A stretch of 37,500 bases of DNA from Glandiceps talaboti (GCF_964340395.1 NC_135557.1:17727230-17764729), one strand, 5' to 3'. Shown: positions 9,404 to 20,404, numbered from the stretch's first letter. Notes: generated by a model from the letters alone, not told the origin. Program-made: numbers and translations.

Positions 9404-10540
9404 ACCAAATTCTGCCTACAGTGATATTCACATCTACGTTTAGCTAAGAGTGATTTCACCGATGTTGTCTCTCCGATGATATTACCACACCATGCAGCCA
9501 GGTATATGTGAACATTTACATCATGTAAAAAAATCGTTAGAATCCAGGAATATATCTTATTAAGGTCACTGGGGCACACTCCAAAATCACAGCACATAAA
9601 TGGTTCGATACATATTTCGTACGTGGTGAATTAAAACGTGTCACGGAAATAAATATTTGATAGATGCATTGATCTGAGTGGCAGCTGGTATGGCGCAGAC
9701 AAAGAATTGGAAAATCGTCGAATTACGCAAAAGCGCATGCGTGAAGCGAATAGTGACAGGCTGAACCAAGTAATAGCTACTAGTTGTTTTAACGTTGTTT
9801 TACCGATGCGGTTATTTTCTGCTTCATTTATGAATTTGGTAGGCAAGGGTTCGATGCTTCGTTGTATTTACAAGTGGCAATGAGAAGTAGTACATTGACT
9901 TATATAGTCCATGTACAGCTTACGATGAATTTGTTCTTCCAATCAAGATTATTATCCACTGGATGTTTTGCTTTATCATTTATGGTAACTAATCACAAGT
10001 TTGCTATTTCAGTGTCAGAGGCAGCTGTCTAAAATATGTCAACGTGAGAGTTGAGAAGAAAGTGGTGACATTGTAACCATGTTGGGGCGTGCTATATATG
10101 TAACGTGGTATACGGGCGTTCAGAGACGGGGGGAGGGGGTGATCGATCGATGTCGACAATGAACGGAACGTAATCGAAGCCCCCTTTTTTAGGCAAGGCA
10201 TAGATCGGATAGAGAAACGAGAAATCAATAAGTTCTATACATGATTCAACACAATTTATGTTGTATATATACTAGTATTTATTTTGTGAGTTTGACTGAA
10301 ATTACTATGTACATATCGCATTTTTAAAAGATAATCGAATATTCTAACATTTTAACAGCTGCAGACACGTGAACTATATTCCGACTGTTTATCTTCGTAC
10401 CTTCAAATGAAATAACCTCGTAACGACAAATCACTGTTCATAAACCGATGAGTGTAACCACAGTGGTGTAACGGATCTACGGTGTTTGACCATCAGTATA
10501 GCTCGAAACAAACAATAGCATCATGTACGATAGTTAGTTA
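9404..10540. other. Upstream region of the 9403 gene; no other gene recognised
   Basis: The 5' flank of the minus-strand sulfotransferase, with an NRF-1-like site at 9733-9741. No clear TATA box near the start. The remainder to 10540 shows no coding feature. Confidence 0.5.
9733..9741 (-). promoter_or_regulatory. NRF-1-like palindromic site upstream of sulfotransferase
   Basis: GCGCATGCG lies about 330 bases upstream of the minus-strand start at 9403. With flanks, the minus strand reads CACGCATGCGCT, 10 of 12 positions of the NRF-1 consensus YGCGCAYGCGCR. Such CpG-bearing sites are common in deuterostome promoters, so this may mark the transcription start of this gene. Confidence 0.35.
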
Positions 10541-10542
10541 AT

Positions 10543-10858
10543 TTGTTAATTGGTTGGTTGATTAGTTGGTTGGTTAGTTAGTTAGTTGGTTGGTTGGTTG
10601 GTTGGTTGGTTGGTTGGTTGGTTGGTTGGTTGGTTGGTTGGTTGGTTGGTTGGTTGGTTGGTTGGTTGGTTGGTTGGTTGGTTGGTTGGTTGGTTGGTTG
10701 GTTGGTTGGTTGGTTGGTTGGTTAGTTGGTTAGTTAGTTGGTTGGTTGGTTGGTTGGTTGGTTGGTTGGTTGGTTGGTTGGTTGGTTGGTTGGTTGGTTG
10801 GTTGGTTGGTTGGTTGGTTGGTTGGTTGGTTGGTTGGTTGGCTGGTTAGTTGGTTGGC

Positions 10859-10908
<50 letters not shown>

Positions 10909-10965
10909 GTTAGTTAGTTAGTTAGTTAGTTAGTTAGTAGTTAGTTAGTTAGTTAGTTTGTTAGT
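10543..10965. repeat. (TTGG)n satellite followed by (TTAG)n
   Basis: About 300 bases of TTGG units (10570-10850) pass abruptly into about 110 bases of TTAG units (10857-10965), then a poly-G run near 10973-10984. The Trp-Leu-Val-Gly reading frame is a simple-repeat translation. It lies between two sulfotransferase genes. The TTAG unit lacks the GG of the TTAGGG telomere repeat. Confidence 0.97.
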
Positions 10966-10984
10966 TGGGTAATGGGGGGGGGGG

Positions 10985-11658
10985 GTGTTAACACCTATAG
11001 TAATATAAATGATAACACCTTTAACTTGTGTATTTTCATGATTGAAGCATATTTAACCATCACAAGATTGCAGAACTTAAACTTGATATTGAGAATAATA
11101 CATGAACAATTAATGACGTATAGTAATTTATCATACGTTCACTAGAATGCTGAGGAAACCACTGTAGTGCTAGCAAGTGCGCTAACATTGCAACAACACG
11201 AGTTAAGTACCATCGGAGATATTGAATGACATTACAGCTAAAACGATGTAGGCTTGGTGTTTCACTCATGTAACATGACATTTAATACACACCATCAGAC
11301 AACTTCTATGTCATGCACAGTGGGGGATGTAGAAGTAGTAATGTTGAAATGTTGATTGTCAGGTAGAAGCTTTTTTTACTGCAATGTAAAATAATAGCAA
11401 TGAACGTTTATCAAGGTTCAATGTGATTGGGGAAAGGATCATGTGTTTATTATATGTCTGTTATTGTCTAGAGTTGAAATATGTCTATCTCTGTGTCTAA
11501 AACGTAATGTCCAATGAGTGAAATACCAAGCCAGTGTCATTTTAGCTATAGTATTATATACGACATAAAATATTTAGTGTAATTACGGTAATTTTGTTAA
11601 GTATCTTCAGTAGGGGCCACAAAACGCAATGATTCAGAATTGTCACACGTGGCTTTAA
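10985..11658. other. 3' flank of the 11659-12891 gene; nothing else recognised
   Basis: Holds the candidate polyadenylation signal at 11446-11451. The minus-strand reading frame at 11060-11281 has no recognisable features. Confidence 0.5.
11446..11451 (-). terminator. Candidate polyadenylation signal for the 11659-12891 gene
   Basis: AATAAA on the minus strand about 210 bases after the TAA at 11659-11661, a normal 3' UTR distance. Use is inferred. Confidence 0.4.
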
Positions 11659-12891
11659 TTATCCTAATGAGAAGGGCTTTACTAACTGTATAGACAAATC
11701 GGACAGTTCTTTTTCGTTTTTAATCAACGTATATCCTAAATGATCCATTACGTCACCACACGTTTCCTGAACAAGTCTGACTTCATCCATACTTAATTTG
11801 GATCGCCATGCTTGAGCGACAGCAGACGAGTTTCGTTTCGTTATCATCGTACCGATGCCTGCCATGTCCTGCTCTGAACTTGCATTAGTATTTTCTTCAA
11901 TCCAGTTGAAAACGTCTTGGGAAACTTCCAGTCCAAATGTATTGTACAACTCTAATGTTTTGTGTGTAACATTGGCTACGAGATCTTCGTACCTTAAAAT
12001 AGTTAATTTTTCTCTCACCAATTTTGGCGCCTTTTTGACGAATGCTGTGTTTCGTGAGACCCACTTGCAATAGTACTGTACGTGTTGCAGCATTTCGGCT
12101 TTCTTCTCGTTGATTACCGACCCCTCATCAATCTCAATGCCTTGTAAACTTTCGTACGCCATGTGGTGAAATTGGAAACGTTTTCTCGACAACGCGACCG
12201 CTCTCGGGTCACGTACATACAGAATTCCGTGTAAGTCCAGGCAGCGGTCTTTACTATTATTCGGAAACAAAGTGGACATATCTTCTACCCTTATGGTCTT
12301 AATAACCATTGTATCGTACTCTTCACATTTCATTTTCAAATACGCCACCCCTAAATCCTGGCAATCTCCTTTTAATTCGCATATCGCGTTAATGGCTTTG
12401 CTGTATGCCGTCGCAAATACCCAATTTTGGAATTCATAAACAAGATATGTCAAAAAATCACAGTTAACCAGGTTGTTCAGAATCTCGACAGACATCTGTT
12501 GACGGTAGAACTCCGATATACCATCTTTGGCCAACATATCTAGAGTGACAAACAGTGGTTCAAAGACATAAAATATACGTCTGTTTTGGTTAAACAACTC
12601 ACCAAAAAACGTCGAACCAGTTCTCGCCTTCGCAGCTATGATTATGCGTTTTTGGGGGATCCGACCCGCACATGTGAAGTTCTCCACGTGTGGACGATGC
12701 ATCACAGTCACAGAATTATTCACAGAGTCTTCAGAAATACCCGAGTATACATTTTTTACATTAAATTCATTAATCGGAGAGCAATTTTGAGTTTTGAGAT
12801 TGACATAGAAACGACTGTAAACGAAAATGCAGAAAATGGTGAATACATAGGCCACAAAGTGGAAATATTTATATGACGACGGTGCAGCCAT
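11659..12891 (-). CDS. Carbohydrate 6-O-sulfotransferase (CHST1-7-like)
   Basis: A 410-residue predicted Golgi type II membrane sulfotransferase using PAPS. The membrane anchor is at about 9-30 and a variable stem runs to about 78. The 5'-phosphosulfate loop AAKARTGSTFFGELFNQN is at 86-103 and EPL at 111-113. The 3'-phosphate-binding motif YVRDPRAVALSR is at 225-236, LRYEDL at 299-304, and the C-terminal signature AWR..(14)..CGDVMDHLGY at 361-387. Sequons include N59, N71, N211, N307, N336 and N354. It is closest to its neighbour at 15867-17090, sharing RTGSTF, FNQN, CDFLTY, TKRNSS..AQAWRS and a KP.SL tail, so the pair looks like a recent tandem duplication. The single-exon reading frame is intact. 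The start gives the hydrophobic anchor directly and has no better upstream alternative in frame. Acceptor sugar is unknown. Confidence 0.95.
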   Translation of the reverse strand: MAAPSSYKYFHFVAYVFTIFCIFVYSRFYVNLKTQNCSPINEFNVKNVYSGISEDSVNNSVTVMHRPHVENFTCAGRIPQKRIIIAAKARTGSTFFGELFNQNRRIFYVFEPLFVTLDMLAKDGISEFYRQQMSVEILNNLVNCDFLTYLVYEFQNWVFATAYSKAINAICELKGDCQDLGVAYLKMKCEEYDTMVIKTIRVEDMSTLFPNNSKDRCLDLHGILYVRDPRAVALSRKRFQFHHMAYESLQGIEIDEGSVINEKKAEMLQHVQYYCKWVSRNTAFVKKAPKLVREKLTILRYEDLVANVTHKTLELYNTFGLEVSQDVFNWIEENTNASSEQDMAGIGTMITKRNSSAVAQAWRSKLSMDEVRLVQETCGDVMDHLGYTLIKNEKELSDLSIQLVKPFSLG

Positions 12892-13170
12892 TTCCCTTCA
12901 CTTTGTAGCTAACAATTCCAAGTGAACCGATTTGCTCCAGGTTGAACGCATTATATTCGAATAAGCCAGATTTGGAGTTCCCACGCACTAGCAGTTGTAC
13001 ACACATCGATTATTGATAATCTACTAGGCTGGAAAAACAGGGGAATTCTTTCGGGGAAATTGAAGGCGAACCGACTTGAAATTTCTCGAAGATAGGAACG
13101 AAAAAGGATTGTACCTACTTTATGCTGAAGGAATGTACTCAAGTTATAAAGTAAAATCACCGCGTCAAGC

Positions 13171-13181
13171 ACGCGCGCACA

Positions 13182-13255
<74 letters not shown>

Positions 13256-13270
13256 CATACACATACATCC
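13171..13270. repeat. (CA)n-(TA)n-(CATA)n microsatellite
   Basis: A CA run (about 13179-13216) turns into TA (about 13217-13250), then CATA units. It lies about 300 bases upstream of the minus-strand start at 12891. Apparent reading frames across it are artefacts. Confidence 0.95.
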
Positions 13271-14366
13271 ATACACCCACCCCAATGTCCCTTATTGAGT
13301 AACAGTGATAAACATGGATATTCTTGTAAAGTACATAGTAACTTCAGCTAAAAAAAAAATAAAAATCCATGCCTACTTGATGATTTTAATGTCTACGTTT
13401 CTACTCATTCAACATGGTAACTTGTCTGCTTCTACATCCCGACTGTGAGTGGCGCCTTTATGATTGTTGATTTAGCGCTTGCAGTTTACTATGTGTAACA
13501 TTATGTCAGGAAAACGCTAGGTCAACTTAAGCTGTTCTGTATTTGAACAGTCATCATACGAAAAGTCCAATTTACCGACCTTTACCCAACCTGTGTTAAG
13601 AGTCACAGACCTAAATTATATCCATTCCGGATAGTTTGGTAAATTTTCATAATGAACTCTAAATTGAAGTCAAAAAGCATTTAAACTTTGTACATAGAGT
13701 GACATACCGTTGCGTAACAACATAGGTCTTCGACATCTCAACATTGAGTATTTCGGAATTGTTTGAACTATCAACAAGTTTTAATAGGACATTATGTGTT
13801 GATTTTAGAACTTCGAATTCATTATATATGACTTCATTGTTTTGTAGAAGTATAATAATTACACAACTATTTTATGGTCTTTGAGATATTAACTTGTATT
13901 ACAAATCAAGACAAGGTGATTAGATATTGGATCTCGGATGATAGTCTTTTTACGAATACGTCATACTCTAAGAATAGAGATTTATGTAAACTTTGAAATG
14001 TATTTAAGTTGGGTTTTTAGCCCAGTTGAGGAGGAACGGAGTTGGCGATTGGTCATGTAATAAAATCACCCACGTAGTTAGCTTGGCGTTCGTTGAACCA
14101 GATACTTACCTTTTATTTCTATTCGTTGGGAGTTCATTTCAACACACATTCCAAGACGGTACGGTACCTTGTAGAAGAGATGGTTTGAGAAGAAAATAGT
14201 TGGTCGGCTAATTCAATGTTATAGTCTTAAATGGAACAGACTGACGATTGGAACAGCAGTGCGAGTGAGTACTTCCCCGTTTGAACATTAAATATCGATA
14301 AACTGCACAGGAAGCCGGTCAACAACGTTTCACCTATGACCTACCTAACCACCATCTCTGTCCAGG

Positions 14367-14467
14367 GGTAGTACGAGACGCGGTACCACTTTTGACTGTC
14401 TAGAGGCCCCAAGAGAGAGCTCACCGGGGGTAAATTAAGTCAAAGGTGGAACTTCGTCTCATACTCA
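14367..14467. repeat. Imperfect inverted repeat
   Basis: The left arm 14367-14397 (core CCACTTTTGACT) pairs with the right arm 14438-14467 (core AGTCAAAGGTGG, then CGTCTCATACTCA) around a 40-base GC-richer loop. A second nearby inverted pair, GGGGGTAAAT/ATTTACCCCT (about 14426 and 14499), overlaps it. Probably the remnant of a small TIR element. Confidence 0.55.
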
Positions 14468-15240
14468 CGTCACCACATTTACACATCCTCTGCTCAAGAT
14501 TTACCCCTGATGGAAAGACATGCTCACATATGACTTTTCGTATAGAGTAATTATTATTGATAGTTTGTCTCCCATACAACACAAATGCAACATGTACTTA
14601 TATTACTTATATTACTATCCTGGGATAAAGTGTAATCTGAGATAGATGATCTTTCAACACACCAGTCATTAAAAGTAACATCTTGAACTGAAGCAAGTTA
14701 TGAATCTAACCATACTGAAACACTTTATGCAAATTAGAACCGAGTGAAAATCTTACAATTTGTCCTTCATATAACGAATTCTACTTTTATTTCATTCATG
14801 TCTGTTACCAAGCTCAATATGTGTTCATTTTTGTGAAAGATTATTTTTGAAATTTAGCCAGTACCATACTTAGTTTTATATCCAAGTTACACCGTTGTTG
14901 GCGCTCTTCGTACATTACTGGTCGTCTGCTACGTACATGTATCATCAACGAGTTACGTCATTGTTGGAGCTCTTGTTGGGCATCTTATCACCCAGGCAAA
15001 AAAATGCCAACAATATCCTTCTTGCTTACACCGTACCGTCCCAAATTTAATAAGGACTCGATCTCACCGCTGCCACCATATTTATAATTGTGAAGGTCCA
15101 TCGCCGCCGCTGCCTCCACTACCACCACCACCACCACCACCACAACAGTGAATTGTGTTAAGGCACTGGATTGATTAATTCACATGTTTGGACCTAATTT
15201 ATCAGAACTTCCAAAGACAAATGGCGTACTACCATACACT

Positions 15241-15480
15241 GTCGACATCGTAGACTGTCGACAGTCGTTCGTGCCCTTTTGCTACGTTTCCTCTAAAACA
15301 AAGTCGTCGCCTCGCTCCATAGCACTGAATACTAACGCGTACTGATAGGAACTGCGAGTGCCGGAGCGAGTGCTTTCAGTACGCGTTAGTATTCATTGCT
15401 ACGGAGCGAGGCGACGACTTTGTTTTAGATGAAACGTGGCAAAAGAGGCATGAACGACTGTCGACAGTCTATCGACATCT
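15241..15480. mobile_element. Near-perfect 240-bp palindrome (fold-back element)
   Basis: Arms at about 15244-15344 and 15377-15477 are almost exact reverse complements, centred at 15360, with a 32-base loop. Shared blocks include GACTGTCGACAGTCGTTC, AACAAAGTCGTCGCCTCGCT and GAATACTAACGCGTACTG. Each arm carries its own 14-bp palindrome GACTGTCGACAGTC. It is notably richer in CpG than its surroundings. It lies downstream of the 15867 gene and upstream of the 12891 gene. It is probably a non-autonomous DNA element, but the low divergence between arms suggests a recent insertion or conversion. Confidence 0.85.
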
Positions 15481-15866
15481 CGGACAACATCTCCACTCCA
15501 GTCCACCACATTATCACCCATATCTTACCACACTGTTCTCATTCACAGATATGACCCACTCCTCTCTTTACACCACAACTAGCAATTGATTTACCGCATG
15601 GTTGTCAACAGCTATTTGACTGATATGTTTTGTTATTGACATAACATTATGGGATGTGGGAGCAGTGGGATGTGACACCAGTAACGACAGAGAGGGGGGG
15701 GCTGCGAAGTGGGGGAGGGGATTGCGAAAACCATAAAATAAAGCAAGGAAAGATAACTTAATGAGTCAAAGTAATATGTATAATACCTCAATGGATAAGA
15801 AACTGGAAAGAGCTTTATGATGCAAAATGATTGATACCACAAATAATACGAGTTGAACAAAATATA
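15481..15866. other. 3' flank of the 15867-17090 gene
   Basis: No gene seen. A G-rich patch lies near 15690-15720. I found no minus-strand AATAAA within this flank. Confidence 0.5.
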
Positions 15867-17090
15867 TCACCTCATAGTGTTTAATGACAAAGGTTTGGTT
15901 AGTGATGTTGACAAGTCAGTCAGTTCATCCTCACTGTCAATGACCTTGTAATCCAATTGTTCCATTACTCTACCACACGCATCTTGCACTAACATGACGT
16001 CATCTATACGGAGGTCTGATCGCCATGCCTGTGCGGCACTTGAAGAGTTTCGTTTGGTATCCATGGAACCTCGTGCATCTTTTGCCTGCTTATCTCTAAC
16101 GTGGGTATTTTCGTCAATCCAGTGCGTCACCTCTCCTGTCATTTTTAACCCAAAGTAGTTATATATATCGAAAGCTTTTTGCGTAACGTTGGTGACGACA
16201 TCCTCGTATCTCAGAACTGTTATTTTTTCTTTGGCCCATTTTGGCGCTCCTATGATCATGGCTACGTTGCGAGACAACCATTTACAATAATCGTGTATGT
16301 TAGCTGGGTGTAGCTCAGTCGTCGTGTCACCAGCTTCTTTGACGAGCTTCAGAGAAAGAAGACTTTTGTACGATCTCGTATGAAACTTAAAATGTTTTCT
16401 GGACGAGGCCACTGCTCTCGGGTCACGTACAAGAAAGACGACGTTGAGGTCAAAGCACGGATCTTTGAGAAGTGGAAACATACTGGAAATGTCGTCAACT
16501 CGTATACTTTTGAACACCATCGTGTCATAACTATGGCACTTCTCTTTCAAATATTGTACATCCACATCCGGGCATTTTCTTCTCGAGTCGCATATTATTT
16601 GAAGCGCTCTACTTTCGAAAACCGCCAGACCCCAACGCTGGATCTGATAGGCATAGTAAGTCAGGAAGTCACAGTTACACAAATTACGTACCAGTTCTGC
16701 GCCCATGGGCGAACGGTAGATCTCTGAAACAGCATCCCTTTTCACCATGTCTGGTATAACACGCAGCGGTTCAAACAGATATAATATATTCGGGTTCTGG
16801 TTAAAGAACTGACCAATGAAAGTTGAACCTGTCCTAGCTTTTGCAGCTATGAGTATCCGTTTACCCGGTTTCTTACCTCCACACATAAGGTCGATCACTG
16901 AGGGTTGCTGTTGCTTCTCCATAGTATCAAAGTGGTCTCCATTCACCTTAGAGTACAAGCTGCTAAGTGAGAATGCTTGTATTGATGGACGATAAGTTTT
17001 GAGTACGTCAGAGTGATTGTACACGTGAAAACATAAAAACACTAGCGTACAGGCAAGTACAAATAATACAGCTTTCTTTTGTCCCTCCAT
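15867..17090 (-). CDS. Carbohydrate 6-O-sulfotransferase (CHST1-7-like)
   Basis: A 407-residue predicted Golgi type II membrane PAPS-dependent sulfotransferase. The N-terminus MEGQKK is followed by the membrane anchor at about 7-23, and a stem runs to about 75. The 5'-phosphosulfate-binding loop AAKARTGSTFIGQFFNQN is at 82-99, LFEPLR at 105-110, the 3'-phosphate-binding motif LVRDPRAVASSR at 220-231, LRYEDV at 293-298 and the C-terminal AWR..(14)..CGRVMEQLDY at 355-381. Sequons include N301 and N348. All hallmark residues are intact (Arg86, Ser89 and Thr90 in the PSB loop; Arg222, Asp223 and Pro224 in the 3'PB motif). It is the first gene in the direction of transcription of the tandem array and is closest to the 11659-12891 copy. 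Substrate sugar cannot be determined. A candidate nuclear-receptor element lies about 0.85 kb upstream (17923-17976). Confidence 0.96.
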   Translation of the reverse strand: MEGQKKAVLFVLACTLVFLCFHVYNHSDVLKTYRPSIQAFSLSSLYSKVNGDHFDTMEKQQQPSVIDLMCGGKKPGKRILIAAKARTGSTFIGQFFNQNPNILYLFEPLRVIPDMVKRDAVSEIYRSPMGAELVRNLCNCDFLTYYAYQIQRWGLAVFESRALQIICDSRRKCPDVDVQYLKEKCHSYDTMVFKSIRVDDISSMFPLLKDPCFDLNVVFLVRDPRAVASSRKHFKFHTRSYKSLLSLKLVKEAGDTTTELHPANIHDYCKWLSRNVAMIIGAPKWAKEKITVLRYEDVVTNVTQKAFDIYNYFGLKMTGEVTHWIDENTHVRDKQAKDARGSMDTKRNSSSAAQAWRSDLRIDDVMLVQDACGRVMEQLDYKVIDSEDELTDLSTSLTKPLSLNTMR

Positions 17091-17922
17091 TGTGCTTGGT
17101 TAATCTTGTACCACTGGCTTTTGATGTCAAGTACTCTCTATTCCGTCCGCATCGTCCGCACCCTTAGCTAAATGTACAAGTCAGTGCCAGCCTGCTCATG
17201 CTTTAACCCCAACAAAACGACGACACCGACATATGCCACTCACACTAATTAATTGCTTATTTTGAAATTGGCGCTGACATATGGTAGTGTACATATTCAA
17301 AAAATTATTACCTTAAAATATGCCAGTGTCGCCAATGGTTATAAATCTATCTAACGTAAAAAAGACTAAGAGCAGTTTGTCTACTGACACACTTAACAAA
17401 TGAGACTCGAAGTCATGATCCGTTGTAGGATCACAAACTCTGCTACGACATCAAAATAAACCCTACGTATAGAATGCTGGTACTCCTTCCCGTAAAGGCA
17501 CAACAAGTGGTTAATTTGCATAGTTGATATTTCTATTGTTAGTGATAGTGATGAGTTAAAAGATGGAAGTGTACACCATGTACCAGCTGGGCTATATCAG
17601 TAATTGCTTCTATTATGTTAGTTTCTGTAATTTAAAATATTGCGTCATTTTCGGTAACGTCAATGAAGGTAACATGCTGTGTATGTGTTTACAATTTGTG
17701 TATTCATTTTTCAACCTCTTCAATACCTTCAATACACTTTCAAGCCTCATCTCCCGACAGATTACATCGTGTTACAGACAATTTCATAGACAATTTCACC
17801 CAAGGTTGCCGCAAATATGTTTTTATTGTTTAATTTATCAAATATGTTTTTATCATTGATACATTGGACAATTGGATGTCATTCCCCAATATTTTTCTTC
17901 GTTCAGGCAAGGAAAATATGAG

Positions 17923-17976
17923 TGACCTAAGGGACCTTTGACCTAACGACTCGTAGTGACAACAACCCTTAGGTCA
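17923..17976. promoter_or_regulatory. Cluster of AGGTCA half-sites including a DR1
   Basis: Minus strand reads AGGTCA-A-AGGTCC (17932-17944), a direct repeat spaced by one, next to another AGGTCA (17923-17928). A plus-strand AGGTCA follows at 17971-17976. The outer two form a perfect 12-bp inverted repeat, GTGACCTAAGGG/CCCTTAGGTCAC. DR1 elements bind RXR, HNF4 or COUP-TF type nuclear receptors. It sits about 0.85 kb upstream of the sulfotransferase start at 17090. Confidence 0.4.
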
Positions 17977-18294
17977 CAGGTATAGATAACAACTATCGCC
18001 TTGACTCACAGGTGCAGATAATACGTACAGTAAATACAGTATTTTGTTTCAGGCCTCCTCCCAATCTTTTTTTTTTATGTTTTACTCAAAAGACCAAAAA
18101 AAACAAGTTTTCATATATTGAAAAAAGTTTGGAGAGATTTTAAGAATTTTGATCTTCAGGAAAATTTGTTCTCGAGGCAACGACATGTCCAATATAAAAA
18201 CACTTGACCCGCACTGTACAAATGTATGTAGTATGACGTGTCTTCTCCACCCCGTCCGTTCGACCTTCCATCCATCCATCCATCCGTCTATTCA

Positions 18295-18425
18295 TCATCC
18301 AAAATGATAAAATAATTATAGAATAAGGATGAAATAAGATTAATAAACTAAGGATAAAATAATGATAAAATAAAAATAAAATATTGATAAAATAGTAAAG
18401 TAACGATAAAATAATGATCTATTTA
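18295..18425. repeat. Degenerate AT-rich minisatellite (GATAAAATAAT-like)
   Basis: Variants of GATAAAATAAT recur about ten times with substitutions. No coding content. Confidence 0.65.
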
Positions 18426-19127
18426 AATTGATTACACTAACTTTCAATATAAATACCACATAAAAGGTGTAAAAATATGAGAAGTGAATTTATAATAAAA
18501 CCTTATAAATATTTATTTAAATAATGTGTTTACAAATTTAGAATGAAGTTACCATGTTATTTCTACTACGTTTGAAAAAAAAAACACACAAACAAAAACC
18601 CACAACAACTTTGATATCACCACACAAATACGAAACATGTGGTTGCTAGTCGTATTACGCGTATATTCATATGATAGGGCATGTTTTGAAATATTCAATA
18701 AAACACATGTTTATGTAGAAACGCATATCCCATGCAAATCACGCTCTCGTGTAGAACAGAAATAGGATCGTAGCATGCGGACATAATGTTTACCGAATAC
18801 TATGTACCAGTATGTTTTTGACGAACATAAAAATACATGCATGAATAGACATTGATATCGACACTATCATGGCATTTACGAATGCAAATATTGATTATAG
18901 CGGAAAAATAATCGACTACAAATGTTCTTTTATGGCAAAATGGATCAATAATTTCCAGGCGGTGGTATTTCTGTGACAATATCGAGATACGTCAGTTTTT
19001 AACATCACACCAAAGGGATATGTATGCAGGAACATTGAAGTTACCTCGGCGTTCACTTGTGGTACTCAATGTGTTTGCATAAAGAGATACATTTCAACTC
19101 CACAGTAACAATAACATGCTAGAGACA

Positions 19128-19186
<59 letters not shown>

Positions 19187-19325
19187 TACATACATACATA
19201 CATACATACATACATACATACATACATACTTATTACATACATACATTCATACATACATACATACATACATACATACATACCTACCTACCTACCTACCTAC
19301 CTACCGACCTACCTACCTACATACA

Positions 19326-19356
<31 letters not shown>
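19128..19356. repeat. Compound microsatellite (CA)n-(CATA)n-(CTAC)n-(CATA)n
   Basis: A CA run (19131-19176) is followed by CATA units, a block of CTAC units (about 19280-19320), then CATA again. It directly abuts the partial MITE copy at 19378. Confidence 0.95.
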
Positions 19357-19358
<2 letters not shown>

Positions 19359-19377
19359 TGTAGCGACGATTTAGACA

Positions 19378-19497
19378 AAATGTTGCAAGATACTGTATTC
19401 ATTCAATCTTGTTATCTAAAAGTGTAGCATGGAAGTTTCCTACAAGTTTCTATACGATTGTCTCAAACGGAGATAATAAACAGTAACTTGCCATGGG
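19378..19497 (+). mobile_element. Right half of MITE family 1 (truncated copy 3)
   Basis: ATTCAATCTTGTTATCTAAA and AGTGTAGC match the right half of the element at 4163-4470 (about 4379-4466). The corresponding left arm is absent; the microsatellite occupies its expected place. Confidence 0.65.
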
Positions 19498-20065
19498 CAG
19501 TACATGTCTACAACGAAAACATTTTGAAATGCTGGATTCTGGCTTCTTGTGGTTTCTTTCTTGTGGCACGTGTTTAATAACTCCGATGGTATACTGACCA
19601 TAAGTGTGATTATGGAGTGGTGAACTAGTGTGTGGGGTAACGAGACAACCCGCTTTTCAGTGAATTTATGAGAGAAATTGAAATTTTACTCAAAACCCTT
19701 CTACTCGTCTTTCAATAAGTTTTACTATGTATTCTGTCTTCACGTCACTTTTTAACTGTACGTGACAGAGTGTTAACAATGCTAATAAGATATTTATAGT
19801 TTTGCCTTCAACATTACTGAAGTTGCAATTTTTGTGACAAATTTCAATCTCACCCAATACTCCAATAAGAACTTAGTCTATTAAATCACCAATGAACGTG
19901 TGGAATATACCTTAGTTGTCTACAGATAACCGCCAATCAAATTTCTGTTTGTATTTTTACAAAATCAATTAATGTTTACATTATAAACACTTGGCTACCG
20001 AAGCGTTTGTTTCTTTAGAGTTCATTTCGTTACTATTATAGGTTCCAAAATAAGGTTTTCGTGAT

Positions 20066-20079
20066 GTTACCATGGTAAC
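20066..20079. promoter_or_regulatory. Perfect palindromic X-box (RFX) motif
   Basis: GTTACCATGGTAAC fits the RFX consensus GTNRCC-N2-RGYAAC on both strands and is followed by CGTCAC. No recognisable gene starts nearby, so any target lies elsewhere or the match is chance. Confidence 0.35.
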
Positions 20080-20357
20080 GTCACGTTTTGTTTTTACTTA
20101 GATTCTTTTTAAATACACCAGTCACTATTAATATTTACTTAATAATATAGACTTTGCACGGGTACGCGTGAAAACATGCATATAACTATTGAACTGTGTG
20201 TCTTAAATGACTATAGAATTATGGAGTCTGCATACATCAGGTGATAGCCGAAAATCGTTACAGACGGAATGAAAACAAGTTATCGGATACAGTGTTAAAT
20301 TGGTTTAATGTCAATGACCGTGCTATCATGCTCTATCAGGGAGGTATACAAGGGTCG

Positions 20358-20404
20358 GTAGCCGGCAAAAACAACCGACTATCCGCAAAATCTTTGCCGG
20401 CTAC
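20358..20404. repeat. Perfect 12-bp inverted repeat
   Basis: GTAGCCGGCAAA (20358-20369) and TTTGCCGGCTAC (20393-20404) flank a 23-base loop. Could be an element remnant or an RNA hairpin. Confidence 0.6.

Larger units (their letters stand above)
12892..15240. other. Intergenic between two sulfotransferases
   Basis: Contains the CA/TA microsatellite (13171-13270), an inverted repeat (14367-14467) and a CCA run (about 15118-15142). No coding region is recognised in the 2.3 kb. Confidence 0.55.

Noticed and set aside
10586-10849. Trp-Leu-Val-Gly repeat protein
   Set aside because: Pure translation of (TTGG)n.
10857-10965. Telomere-like (TTAG)n array
   Set aside because: Unit is TTAG, not TTAGGG; continuous with the TTGG satellite, so an ordinary microsatellite.
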